Shown: positions 1 to 13,510, counted from the stretch's first letter. The stretch: 64,000 nt of DNA from Edaphochlamys debaryana (GCA_016858145.1 JAEHOE010000130.1:62001-126000), one strand, 5' to 3'. Translations and numbers: made by a program. The notes: generated from the letters alone by a model not told the origin.

Positions 1-748
1 TACCCCCCCCCTGGTGGTGCCGTGGCCAGAGGAGCGAACCGTTAAGGAATACGGTCAAGGGGCCCACGCCTTCAGGTCGTTCTAGGAGAGGAGTCTGGCT
101 CCGTGAAGGCTTCAAGTATGATGATCATGGGGCCTTGGGCACTAGCAGCTGCCTGGCCAGGGGCAGCGTCTTGCTGTTGCTGCAGCCGAGGGGCGGGCGG
201 CAAGGATACGCCCCCTCCACGTGCCGGACCTGGTTTGAGGAATGCAACCTGTGAATCCGAGCTGACGCGGTCACATCTGATGGGGAGGCATCCGGGCCGG
301 CTCATTCTTGAGTTGAAGCCCAACACCTTTCACTTTCGCACGTGCGCCGGTCTCAGGATTTGCAGGACCGCAGTATGGCCCACGCGCGACTCTCTAGGAC
401 AAGACAGAGTTCACTTGTGTGCGCAAATCGACTCCCCTCTCGTCACTGGCTCACTGCCAGCCACCAGCACCTTGCTATTCAACTCGTGCAGTCCTCCCCC
501 CTCACCAACAGAATGAATACACAGTCACGTGTCTCGTCAAGTTATGTGCAAAACAAGTCACCTCCCCGCGCGGGCGGTCATGTCAAGGGTCCGACACAGG
601 AGATTATGTTCAATCATGGATTGAGTTTTGAGCACCGCTCCGAAGGCGCCAGGACCCTCAGCCACTAGCTTGCCGCCCACTCCACTGCTTCCCTCGGGTG
701 GCCATTCAGCTCCATCGCGCCGGATGCTCCTGGGTGCTGTGCGTTGCC
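1..748. other. No gene recognised; 3' flank of the CDKB gene
   Basis: Both strands carry only short overlapping open frames without recognisable motifs or a consistent splice pattern. The stretch just right of here is the 3' end of a minus-strand kinase gene, so part of it is presumably its 3' UTR. Nothing else is visible. Confidence 0.4.
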
Positions 749-2771
<2,023 letters not shown>

Positions 2772-2880
2772 GTTGGACCCCTGAGCACCGCGACTGCAAG
2801 CTCTGTTGTAATGAGTGGTGTGTATTCGAGGCGGAGTATCTATTAAGGTATGTGAGCAGGCGTCGCGAAGACTCTCAAAG

Positions 2881-2948
2881 GCTAGCGACAAGCCCATTTA
2901 AATTGAAGCCCATGGATCCCGAATTCGCGGGCCCATGCATCGAGCTCT
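2881..2948. other. Cluster of palindromic hexamers resembling a cloning polylinker
   Basis: Within 68 bases there are GCTAGC (2881), ATTTAAAT (2896), CCATGG (2910), GGATCC (2914), GAATTC (2921), GGGCCC (2929), ATGCAT (2935) and GAGCTC (2942). These are recognition sequences of common restriction enzymes, packed as in a vector polylinker. It lies about 110 bases upstream of the CDKB start codon. It may be natural chance, residual vector or adaptor, or an assembly join. Confidence 0.5.
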
Positions 2949-5230
2949 CTTTCTCCGTTGCAGCGAGCAGCTTATGGAGCAGCTAACAACACGACAACCT
3001 CGTGGCGACGTCTGCGGCTGCCTGGTGGGTGCTGCTTGCAGGTCAGCATGTCGGCACGCCCAACCCGCCGCCCGCGACCCTTCGACAGCCCCAGTCCTCG
3101 GTGTTTACAATGAATGACCCCCCTTGGGGTCACAGCGCTGAACGCTGGGGCCATGTGAGCCCCAGCCCCGCTACCCCGAGCACCCCTCAGCCGCCGCAAC
3201 CGCCACATCTTGCAGCGGCAGCCCCAACCCCTCCCGACGCTTGTGCCAAGCCTACGTCTTCGGCGTCACCACTGGGCGCTTGCCTTTCTCCCGGCCCGGC
3301 CACGCCGTGGTGCTGGTGCAGCCCGTGCAGGCCGTCGGCGCCGCCGGCCGGTTGCATTGCAGGCTGCCCAGGTATGGTCGCCGGGGGCTATCGCAGGGTG
3401 CAGCGCGCATCCTTTGGCTGAGAGCGCGCCTATACCGTGCCAGGCCGCGGCGGCACGGCTTGCACACCCCTGCCCAGCTGCTGCCGTCCGCGCCCGGCAG
3501 GTGTGGCGGGAGAAGGGGAGGGCGAGGTCACGAGGGGCACGAGAGACGTGGCACAAGGAAGAGCATATCCATACCCACCGGCACAGCCATGGAGGCCAGG
3601 AGGCACCGCGACCTTTGCCCTTACAGTACACCCTGCGGCCTTATTGCTGCACACCTGCACTACAAGGGTACAGGGCGCAGGGCATGCTCCCGCCACAGCA
3701 ACACAGATCCGCCACTCTCGCCACGACAGGTTGCCTGCCCCGCTGGATGGGCCCGCCACAACCGCCTTTTGTCCGCTGATTCCGCCAGACGCAGGGAGGG
3801 CGCGCCTGTGCCGTCGCCGCCACCATGCTGAACGGGCGGCTGTTGCAGGCTGCGCGCACTGTTTGTAGTAGCAGCTGTGAGGATGTCAGGTATGCGACGC
3901 TGCTCGGACGCCCGTACGGCCAAGCGGCCCACGGCTGCCACTCCTGCCAGTGCTATCCTCTGCAGCGGTTGGTGTGGCCCTTGCTACGCCGGGCGGAAGT
4001 GCACCGCGGCGCTGGGTCATGACACGGACATGGAGGGAAGGGAGACATGACGCTTGCCGGAGCCTGCCCGAATGTTCCTCGTCTGGCATACGCTGGCTCT
4101 CAGATCCTCCCAATGTGCGACTGTATAGCTGCCCAACCCTGTCAGTCCGGCGCAACCAGTCGGAAGTGCACCGACACCGGGAGTTCACGGCAAAACCCCT
4201 CGACTAACAATGTTCTCTACTGGGCCAAGGCTAAGGTCTGTCCGCCTAATAGCTGGACCGCAGACCCTACCTGCTCACCGCAGGCTCTACTGCTCTATCA
4301 CATGGTTCTGCTCTCTTTCACGCCCTTCACAGCCGGCGCAGCATTAACCTCGACTCGGGACCGGCTGCAGCCGCAGCCGGCCCCGGGCATCTAAGCCATG
4401 GCACGTTGCAGGATGAGGAGGACGGAGATTCCCGTAGCCGTAGCTGCGGGTAGATCCGGCCGGCTGTGTCCAGGCCGAGGCGGTTAGACGCCTGACGAGC
4501 GCATCACCTCGTGTAGTGCGGGGTCCAAAGGGATTAATGGCCGGATGCGAGCCCGCGTGCCGTGGTGGGGGCTGGTGGTGGAGAGGGTTGAGGGCTGCAC
4601 GGAGCCACACTCGAACATTGGGCCCCCTGGGGGAGACCACGGGGCTCAGCCCTTTTCCTGCCTTCTTGCAGCCACCCTTGTCTACCTGGTGTTTGCCGGC
4701 TTCCGAGGGCTTCCGGGCCCTCAGGGGTCTTGATGGAGACTGACCACTGCACACTGAACTCGGTGTGCTGTGCTGTCCGCGTGCTTTGGGATTCTCACTG
4801 TCTGGCCTCCACCCGAACTGGCGGGGGCACGGGGCACGCTTTCATGTGCGGGGCTCAATCTCCCTGGAGGCTCCATACCTGCGTTCTAAGGCTCCGTGCC
4901 TCCTTGCCCCCCTCCCTCCGTCCCTGCTTCGGTCCTTCTGGCCTTCTGTTGCTTTTGCGGTTTCCCATGGTACGAGCTTAGTTGGTCCGCCTGCCTCCGC
5001 CAGCGCACTCTGGGCGAGGCGGGCGGGGACGCGGAAGGGGAGCCAGGGCCGGTTACAACGGGTCAAAGGACAGGTTTGGCGATCGGTGGAGGGAGGGGGA
5101 TTACGGGATGAAGCAAGAAGGCAGGAGCGCTTGCGCGTGGGCAGAAAGGTGGTGGACAAGGCTGGGATGGGTGGCGACACGTGCCTGCACCGTAGGCAAA
5201 AGGGACAGTTAGGCTACGTTAGGCTACGGT
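2949..5230. other. Gene-poor repeat-rich stretch
   Basis: No coding exon could be recognised on either strand although GC-rich open frames abound. It contains one arm of an inverted dispersed repeat (3084-3155) and a short direct duplication of GTTAGGCTAC at 5208-5228. Some stretches around 3240-3380 look exon-like in composition but match no family I know. Confidence 0.4.
3084..3155 (-). repeat. Dispersed repeat, inverted copy of 7739-7793
   Basis: The reverse complement of this stretch matches 7739-7793 almost base for base over about 55 bases, including GTTCAGCGCTGTGACCCC and CATTGTAAACACCGAGGACT. The two copies lie on either side of the truncated LINE and point in opposite directions. 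Confidence 0.8.
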
Positions 5231-5709
5231 GTGCGGCGCATACAGAGAGAGAGAGATATTACAGGATGGGGTCCAGGGCAGGGTGAAGGTCAACGTGGTG
5301 GAGGTTGGGGTTGTGTCAGCCCCGGCTACGACGAAGCTTCAGCGAGCGCAGCGGTTCGGCGCACCCGCCCGCGGTCAAGAAAGCCAGTGTGTCACGCATA
5401 ATCAGTTGAAAGAGCTGGAGCAAGGGGGACCCGCAGCTGGTGGCGGCAGCGGCGGTGGCGGCGGCGGCGGCGGAGGCGGAGGCTGCGGAGGCGGCAGCGG
5501 CGAAGGCGGGGATAGAGGTGGGGGTGGTGCGGAAGACCAAGTAAGCCTAGGTCTGAGGTTGAGGGTGTCTCACATTTTGGAAGTGCGGGGAAGGGTGGGG
5601 GCGGACGTGGGGACGCGACCTGGGACGCGACCTGGGACCACCTGGGGCGCGGGGCACGGGACGCGGGCCCGGGAAGGCCTGGGGTTCAAGGGCCCTGACC
5701 GACCGCAAC

Positions 5710-7284
5710 ATGACGCCTGCTCGATACAGGGACAACCCCAACGCACTGCCCGCAGGAGCACCCACGAGCTGCATGTACCTCTCCCCGGCAGTTGGCGGCT
5801 TTGGCCTGCTCCCCCTCGTCGAGCACACTGGCGCCAGGCACGCGAGTGCGGCAGTCCGTGGCATTCTGGGCGCCTGCGGCCTCCTCCGCTACCGCCCGCC
5901 GTGGACCGCGCCGCTCGTCTCCCTGCTCCGCTCAACCCACCCAGCAGCACACCCGCTCTGCCTCCTGACAATGCGGCGCCCGACCTCGTCGATCGGTCTC
6001 CGCATCTTGGGGGCCACAGTCCCACGCGCAACCTCACCAGCACTGGTGCGCGTGGCAGGCGCGCTAGCGCTGCTGCCCCGGGCCCAAGTGATTGCTCCCA
6101 TGCCAGCCGGAGCCTGGGTCTACAATGCACCGCTTTGGGGCAACCCAGCCCTGCCCGCGGGGAACATCGACAACAACGCCCCAAGCTGGGGCCTCGAAGG
6201 CGAGTTCACAGATCTGTTCGCGGTTCCGGGACTGCGGACAGTAGGCACGGCAGTCCGCTGCCTAGATGAGCTTGAGCGCATCCGAGGGATGCACGGGCTG
6301 GAGGGCAGCATAGGCCGGGCTCTCGCACGGGCGAGGGCCCAGATCAACAGGTCATATACCGAAAGGGTAGTACAGAGCATTTTGGGCACGCAGGTGGGAG
6401 CGCTCCCGCAAGCACTCCGCAATGGACTAGACATGGGACAGCGCCTGGGCGCGCTTATTAGCCGGCTACCGGCCGGGTGGGCCGAAGCAGCACGGGGGGT
6501 GGACGATCAGGCGGCCGCCCCAGGGGAAGAAGAGGCTTGGGCGAACATTGCCAGGGGCATAGGCTGGGAGGACGTCAGCTTGGCAAAGATGACAGTTAGC
6601 CTGGCCACGCACTTGCAATTGGGACCGGCTCGGGTTAAGCTAGCACGGAAGCATGCACTTTACATTCAGGAGGCGTACGGCACAGACACGGCATCAGCAG
6701 AAGCAGTGGCAAGTCTGAAAGCGGTTTGGCCGAGGTTGTGGGGCATTAAGTGGGATCCGGGCAATAAAGAGCCCTTGTGGAGGCTGGCGATGGATGGCTT
6801 CCCGGGATTTGGCATGCACCGGAGCCAGTTAGGAACTGAGAACGTGGCGAGGTGTCCGTGTGGGCGGGCCATGGAGCAAGGCGATCGGCTCCACCATTTC
6901 TGGTATTGTCCAGCCGCTGTGGCTGTTCGTATGCGCCTCAGTTATGGTATTGGCAGGGCGGTGAAACGACACGAGGTGTGGCTTGCTGTGCCCCCAGAGG
7001 GCACCGGGATTCATGCGCGAGTGTGGGACGTGGTGTGTCTGGCCGCGATATGCGCGATGGACCGGGCCAGAAGGTACAAGTATGCGCACAGGGACGCTCA
7101 GGACCACTCCTTGATGATGGCACAGGCTTTAGCAGTAGCACGAGGCGAGTTTGAGGGCCGTGTGCAGTGTTTTGCGGAGGTTGGGCTCACGCACAGGGGC
7201 TGGGATGAGGTCCCAACCGACCACCCTTTCCTAGCGGCCAGGGCGGACGGATCAGTGCAGTATGCAGGCCCGGACGCCCCTTGA
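5710..7284 (+). pseudogene. C-terminal fragment of LINE reverse transcriptase polyprotein
   Basis: An open frame of 524 residues ending at TGA. Its beginning, GGFGLLPLVEHTGARHA, is typical of the stretch just after the reverse-transcriptase palm/thumb in LINE ORF2 proteins. About 380 residues in, CPCG, ten residues later HHFWYC, forms the Cys-Cys-His-Cys pattern of the zf-RVT zinc-binding region found near the end of such proteins. The catalytic YxDD block and the endonuclease are absent. The open frame continues in the same phase for several codons upstream of the first ATG, so the ATG is not a natural start. A glycine-rich frame overlapping on the same strand (5229-6269) is a composition artefact. 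Confidence 0.7.
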
Positions 7285-7301
7285 TGGAGGCGGGGCACAC
7301 C

Positions 7302-7493
7302 CTGCGGCGCATAACAAACGGGAGGGAGCCGCAGGGGGGGGGGGTTTCGCCCGGCGGCGCATAACAAACGGGAGGGAGCCGCAGGGCAGGGGCGGGGACC
7401 GGGTGAGCTACACGTGGCGTTTGATGGGATGTGCACCTTGCGGAAAGGGGACATAGTCCTCTGCGGCGCATAACAAACGGGAGGGGGCCGCAG
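7302..7493 (+). repeat. Three copies of a 33-bp hairpin repeat
   Basis: Copies at 7302-7334, 7352-7384 and 7461-7493 share GCGGCGCATAACAAACGGGA. In copies 1 and 3 the arms CTGCGGC and GCCGCAG can pair as a 7-bp stem. They follow the LINE stop codon directly and probably belong to its 3' UTR. The loop is conserved as well as the stem. Confidence 0.8.
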
Positions 7494-7738
7494 AGTGGGA
7501 ATGAATGTGGGGTCGGGAGAGCCAGGATCGAGAGGTGTACGGCCAACAGTGTGAGCACATAATGAACGGTGAACGGTTACTGGTAGGAGGCGCGGCCGAG
7601 GAGGGGCCATCGATACACGCTGAGCATGGTCATTGCGTGCCAAGGACTAAGGTGGGACCTGAGTGTGGTCAGTGCAAGTTATGACAGGGACTTGCGTTCT
7701 GGCTTGCAGGGGGCAAGCCCGTGAGGTGGGTCGCTTGG

Positions 7739-7793
7739 CCCCAGCGTTCAGCGCTGTGACCCCAGGGGGGTCCTTCATTGTAAACACCGAGGA
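7739..7793 (+). repeat. Dispersed repeat, inverted copy of 3084-3155
   Basis: See the copy at 3084-3155. Here the repeat lies downstream of the LINE fragment. One frame reads PAFSAVTPGGSFIVNTEDWG, but the two copies do not keep a common open frame, so coding is unlikely. Confidence 0.8.
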
Positions 7794-7965
7794 CTGGGGT
7801 TCAAGCAAAGCGCAAGGCCTGGGTGCGCAGAGGTTTGGGGGCCGGCCGCGGGTTAGGGTGGCGGGGTGCGGCGCATACAGTATGGGGTTGGAGCGGGGGT
7901 CAGCAGGAAGGTCGGCGTCTGTAGGTCGTGTCGGCTCCGGCTACGAGCCAACTTCGGCGGTTCGG

Positions 7966-8848
7966 GCAGACACACGTCGGAAGCGGACGGGCCAGCTGTC
8001 GGTCATTGCTCGTGGTGCGTCGCCCCCGCCAATCTAGTGGAACCACTGCAAAGAGGGTTTAGAAGAGGTCTTGTCGGCGCGTGCGCAAGTTGCGGGTGGC
8101 GGTTTCGGGCAGTCACATCGTCGCATCTTCTCTACGCCAGTTGCGCCAAAGCAGCACGCCGCCACTTCCCTTTTGCTCAGGCGCTCTCCTAACGTATCTT
8201 CTTCAACTCTGAGCACCGTCTCGCACCTACGTTTCAATACGCGTCGACACCCGTGCGGGTCACAGCCATGAGCGACGCGCAACACTTTACTCTCTGCCCT
8301 GGGACACGCCGTGACGACTCAACCTCTAGCTATCTACAGTATCGATAGGCGATGGGTTTGCTTTCCTGCTTTGGCTGTGCCCGGGGCCCGAGCTGTCCCG
8401 AGAAATCGGCACCAGCCTATGAGGGCCCGACCGTTCCACCCACGCTCGGTGCGTCTATACTGCTCTGGACTCGGGCGGGCGACTCCACAGTAAACCCTCA
8501 GGCCGGCAAGGCCATGCACGAGGCGTGTGCCGAGCTCGAGCCAGCAGCAAACCCCAGAGCGAAACAGGGCTCGGGCCAGGCAGCAGGCTCTACGAAGTGT
8601 TAGCATCAACACAGAACCAAGCAGGGGGCTATGCGTTGGCGTCGTGTGCCGCGCCGCCGACTCACGCTTGCGTATGTTTGACCGCGGCCCCTCAACCCCG
8701 CGGCGTCCCGAGGCCCCCAGCCCAGCTTGTTAGACCGGTCGGCGTGGCCGCACAGTCTACCCGCGACCCAGACTCCCTTTGTGTCTTGCCTCGCATGATT
8801 CACCCGTGACTGACTTGACCCTTGCCCTCTGCCCCCCCACCCGTCCAG
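7966..8848. other. Upstream region of the kinase gene; no confident exon
   Basis: It should hold the promoter and first exon of the kinase gene at 8849. That gene has no in-frame ATG before its kinase domain, so an upstream coding exon is expected. An ATG at 8674 opens a short frame, but no convincing donor was found. Confidence 0.35.
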
Positions 8849-11800
8849 AGAGCTGTCCGGCCACTGTGCCCCTAACCAACACTGGCGCAGTCCGCGTCCT
8901 CTCACTGGACGAGCGGCCATGGCGCGTTGCCAGTCCGGAGGACCAGCACCTTCTCACGCAGCTCAGCCCTAACGACATCCAGCCCCTGACTTGGCTGGGC
9001 GAGGGGGCTTACGGCTGCGTCGAGCTGTGCCGCGTAAGCGTCCCACATGCCTCGGTGGAGGGCCTGCACCACCATGTACACCACGCCAGCCTCGACCGCA
9101 CCCCGGCGCACTCCCAGCTACCCGCGGGTGCTGCCGGCCACAGGCGCTGCCTCAGCGGAGGCCGAGGCTCGGAACCTGTCAGCGGCAGCTCCCCAGGTGC
9201 CGCGGCCGGCCCACGTGCGGAATCAGGCCCAGGCGCTGGCGCAGGGCCCAGCGGCGGTGCGAAGCGGGGCCTATTCCATGTGGGTCGGCTGGAGGTCTCG
9301 CCCAGCGACCAGCTGCGCTCCGTCTCCCCATCGCCCAGCCCTGTGCCGTCGCGCGAAGCCTCCAAGCGCTTCCTGGTTGACACTGCGGGCAGCCGCAGCC
9401 GCCCCGAATCAGGGTGCTTGGTGCACGCCAGCACCGGTCCAGCAGTCCAGCCGACAGGGAGCCCCGCGCGCCGTGGGGTGCTGAGCACCTCGGGCCTGCC
9501 GGGTGTGGACCCAAGCATGGCGTACTTCACCTCGGCGCCCTGCTCGGGCAACTTGGAGACCGCTGGCAGCACCGCCACGTCCTCGCTGGCCTGCTCAGAG
9601 CTGGTGGTAGCAGTCAAGCGTGTTGAGCTCAAGTCGGAGCGTGAGGCTAGCGGCACGCCCGACGGCTGCAGGCTGCGGGGCCCGAGCCGGGCCCGGTTGG
9701 GGCGCATGCAGGCGCTGGAACTCCTCCAGCTCTCGCGCTGCAAGGACTGCCCCTTCATCGTGCGCCTCTTTGGCTGCGTTCCAGACGACCCCAGCGCCGC
9801 TCCGGCAGCAGCAGGCACGGGGTCGACGGCAGCGCGGCTGTCGGGGGCGGGGCAGCGGCAGCGCCGGTCCAGCTCCACAGCGGCGGAGGGCTTGAAGCCC
9901 GTCCTCTCCCCGACGGCCAGCCCCGCGTCGTGCCGCATCGTCATGGAGTACGCCGAGGGCGGAGACATGGCCTCCATGCTGCAGGTGAGGCCGACACCTT
10001 TTGGCTGTTGCTCCTTGCCGGCAAGGATTGTATGCAAGCTAGGTGATCCCGGCTCCACGTATGCTAAGCTACAGTCAACCCTGCCCTTTGCGGCCCTGCA
10101 GGCGCTGGCGGCGCGGCGCGGCCCCTGCATGGACGCCACGCACGAGCGGCTGCTGATGAGCGAGGCCAGCGCGCGCTTCTACCTGGCCTGCCTGCTGGAG
10201 GCGCTCGGCTTCCTGCACGCGCGCGGGCTCATGCACAGGGGTGAGCGGGTGGTCTGCGGCAAGGCGGGAGGAAGGGACCGGCTGTGCCATGTCCTTCGCC
10301 TGGTGCCTAGCCGACTGCCACCATTTTGCCTAGTTGCCACTGCCCAACCCACCCTGCGTCCTTACGCTTGCTGTTGGCCCTCACGAACTGCCGGTGCCTG
10401 CGCAGATGTCAAGCCCGCCAACCTACTGATCGCGTCGGACGGCCGCGCTAAGCTCGGAGACCTGGGCATGGTGTGCCACCACCCCGCCATGGGGCGAGCC
10501 GGCACGCCGTCCTACATGGCCCCGGAGGTGAGCGGTCCTAATGCAGAGCGCTGCCCCCCTGCTGCTGCGTGCGGTGCTTGCACGACAGTCTGCCTTTGCT
10601 CCTATCACGTGCTGACCCTCGACCTCCTCTGGCCCTGCAGGTGTGGGCGTACGGCACCGCGCCAAAGTACCACGCGTACGGCGTGACCGCCGACCTGTGG
10701 TCGGCCGGCCTAGTCCTGCACGAGCTGCTCACGGGACACCTGCCCGCAGTGAGTTTGCTGCAAGGGCGCTGGCTTCGACTACGCTTCCTGTCTGCCCAAA
10801 CCGTGCATGCATTCAGGGGGTGCAGCACCGCTGATCCTCTCTGCCTCCCCGTTCTGTCCTTGCGCAGACGCACCCGGACGCCTACCTGTCGCCCTCCTGG
10901 CGGTTCGTGCCCGGCAACGCCGCGCTCAGCCCCGAGGTGCGGGACCTGCTGGGCCGCATGCTGGCCACCAAGCCCCGCCGCCGCCTGCAGTCGGCGGCCG
11001 AGGTCATGGCGCACCCCTGGTTCGAGGGCTTCAACTGGCAGGGGCTCCGGGACGGCAGCCTGCGTGCGCCCTACGTCCCAGCCGACCACCGGCCGCGCGG
11101 CTCGGGCACCGGCAGCGGCCGCGGAGCGGGCGGGCCCGGGGGCGCGTCGCCGCCGCCGTCGCCGCCCGCGGGAGGCCCGGGCGATGCAGGGGCGGGAGCA
11201 GGGGCTGGAGGCGCATCGGGAGGCGCGTCACACATGCCCTCAGTCCTTGAGGAGCACGGCGGCGGCCTGGGCCTGGGCGGCGCTGGCGGGGGCGGCGGCG
11301 ACGGCGGCAGCGGCACTCGCTCGCACCGCTCCTGCGCGCCGGTGACGGGGCTACGGGGCTGGAGGACCCCCTCGCCCCGCCCTGCCGGCCTGCCGCGCTC
11401 ACCCAGCATCCCCCACATTGCCGGCAGCGGCCACGGCAGCGGCTGCGGCTCCGGCAGCGGCTCGGGCAGGTTGCAGCACAGCAGGCTGGGCGGCGCGAGC
11501 CCGTTGCAGCGCGCGGCGTCGGCCCAGAGCCCGGGGTTCACGGGGCTTCTCCCGCAAGGGGCCTCGCCCCACGTGGCGCGCAGCACGGGCGTCCGGTCCA
11601 GCTGCCCGTCGCCCTCCTGGGCCGGCAGTGCCAGCGCCAGTCGGACCGACATGACGGACAGCGGCTTGGAGTACGTGGGGCCTGCGGCCAGCCCACCCCC
11701 AGCGCCCGGCCTGGCCAACAGCCTCTCCGCCGTGGCCTCAGCCCTGGCGACCGCGCTGCTGCCCTCGGCCGCGAGCCCAGCCCGCGCCCTGCAGTCCCAC

Positions 11801-13510
11801 CTGCGCTCCTCGCTGCCCGCTCGCCTGCCGGGCTCAACCCCCGCCAAGCCGCTGCCCGCCGCCAATGCTGCTGCCACCGCCTGCTCCAGCCCAGCCCACT
11901 CGCTGCGCTGCAGCGCCGCGGGCCTGCCCGGCCCGGCCCCCCTGCCTGTCATGGTCGTGCCGGTGGCGGCCTGCGGCGCCCGTTCCACATCCGCGGAGCT
12001 GCCCGTCGGGCCCCACTCCCGGCACTCGTGCGCCTCGGCGGCCACCCACTGCGCGCCCGGCTCGGACGCTGTGTCCGTGTCCGCGCATGCAGAGTCGCGC
12101 TGGGCTCACGCCAACTCCTCAAGCTCCCTGCTCGGCAGCTCGCACGCGGGCTCCGCCAGCACTGATGCGGCGGACCGCACAGGCGACGGCGCCTCCCACC
12201 CGCTCCTCTCCGCGTGGGAGGGCGTGGCGGAGTCAAGCCGCAAAGCGGGGGCGTGGGCGGGGCAGCTCCTCGCGGGCGCCGCCACTGCGGCCGGGGCCCT
12301 GCCCGACCAGCTGCAGGCGGCAGCCAGCGCGCTGCTGGGCGGCGCGAGGGGAGCAGGGCTTCGGGCGTCTACCGAGGCTGTGCCCATTTCAACCCTGCTG
12401 GAGGCTGCTCCAGTGCCAGCGGTGTCTGAGCTCGGCGCCGTGGCCCCAGCGGAGCTGGGCGAGCAGGCACTGCAGCAGACGGCAGAGGAAGGCGTGGGCG
12501 TGGTCATTGCCGATGCGAGGGAGGAAGGCTCGCTGCAGCGGCCCGACGCGTCTGCAAAGGGCCTGCCGCCGCCGCGCCTTTCCCAGCTGGGCGCGGCTGG
12601 CGGTGACGAACTCGCAACCGGAATCGTGGTGCTGAGCCTCGGCCCCACCAACACGAACACGACGGCGAGCTCCAAGTCCCTGGCCACTTCCCCATGCGCC
12701 GCGGAGGGGCCCGGAGGCCCAGCAGAGGTGCATGCCACCAAGGCGCCCGAGGCGGCCCAGCCCACCACCTCCGCCGTGTCCCCTCGCATTGGCACCCACC
12801 GCGGCCCCACCGACTCCTTCTCGCTCCTTCCCAGCGCCTCTCTGTCGCTGGGCCTCACCCAGTCCATCAGCCTGGGCCTGGGCCACAGCATGAGCCCAGC
12901 CATGAGCCCTGGCATCAGCCCGGGCCACAACCGCCTCAAGAGCACGAGCTTCAGCTTCGACGTGGGCGGGCTGCTGCTCGACCTGAAGGACGGCTCGCCC
13001 GGCCAGGCCCACGGCCTGATGAATCCAGCTGAGGGGCCGCTTGGGGGCCCGGGGAGCATGCCGTGTGCCATGGGAGCCATCGCAGAGGGCGAGCCTTCGC
13101 CGTCACCGTCGCCCTCGCCGTCACCCGGTGCGACGCTGTCTCCGGGCAGGCGCAGCCTGGGCCGCTGCCCCTCCGAGGTCGCGGCTTCGCTGGGGGCCTC
13201 CATGGGTGCTGGCCTGGCCGGCAGCTCGGGCGGTGGAGCTATCTTTGAGCCCCGCCTGACACGGCGCAGGGCCCCGTGTTTCGGACAAGCAGCATCCTTA
13301 GGACAAGCGGCGTCCTTTGGACAAGCGGCGTCCTTCTCAATTGCTCGGCACGCGGAGTACGCGGAGGCAGAGGCCCACTGGCAGACCACAGGATCCTGTC
13401 CGTTGGCGGCCGCAGTGGTGGCCACGGATGTGGCGGCGGCGGCGTGTGTCGCCGCGGCACTGGCGGTGCTGCTTATCGCAGTGCTGGCGGCCAGGACGGT
13501 GGTAGTGTAG
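8849..13510 (+). CDS. Large Ser/Thr kinase, AGC-like, with C-terminal hydrophobic tail; N-terminal exon missing
   Basis: Exons 8849-9984, 10102-10240, 10406-10527, 10641-10748 and 10868-13510 join in phase to 1381 residues; the first exon begins in mid-codon after a CCGTCCAG acceptor. Kinase motifs in order: GEGAYGCV loop, VVAVKR lysine, VMEYAEGGDM hinge, HRDVKPANLL catalytic loop, GDLGM (DLG for DFG), GTPSYMAPE, DLWSAG. After the last helix comes HPWFEGFNWQGLRDGSL, like the start of the AGC (PKA/PKG-type) tail. About 190 low-complexity residues separate the glycine loop from the lysine; the stretch is open throughout, but a hidden intron is possible. The C-terminal 800 residues are Ser/Ala/Pro-rich, carry a triple FGQAAS-type repeat, and end in a hydrophobic stretch (AAACVAAALAVLLIAVLAA) followed by six residues. 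That suggests a tail-anchored membrane protein. Substrate and pathway are unknown. Confidence 0.8.
13041..13105 (+). repeat. Segment of kinase coding sequence duplicated at 16561
   Basis: About 65 bases here match 16561-16625 in the same orientation, with an identical core of over 40 bases from CATGCCGTGTGCCATGGGAG onward. Here the segment is inside the last kinase exon. Confidence 0.85.

Larger units (their letters stand above)
5231..7965 (+). mobile_element. 5'-truncated LINE (non-LTR retrotransposon) fragment with flanking repeats
   Basis: The core is the C-terminal part of a reverse-transcriptase polyprotein (5710-7284) followed by a repeat-bearing 3' region. Two diverged direct repeats bracket it: 5231-5365 and 7866-7965 both begin GTGCGGCGCATACAG and continue with a similar G-rich stretch to CCGGCTACGA and GCGGTTCGG. 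The element boundaries are uncertain, and the outer repeats could be the ends of neighbouring element copies. Fingers and palm of the reverse transcriptase and the endonuclease are missing, so the element is dead by 5' truncation, as is usual for LINEs. Confidence 0.55.

Noticed and set aside
5229..6269. Plus-strand 346-codon open frame with a Gly run
   Set aside because: It overlaps the LINE frame in another phase; the LINE frame has recognisable motifs, this one only GC-driven composition.
9015..9600. Intron from the CGC then GTAAGC site after the kinase glycine loop to the CAG before ELVVAVKR
   Set aside because: The phases do not join: the acceptor would put the lysine-bearing exon out of frame, so the region is treated as an insertion in the protein.
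12106..13425. Minus-strand 439-codon frame opposite the kinase C-terminus
   Set aside because: Antisense shadow of a GC-rich exon; no splice signals or domain.
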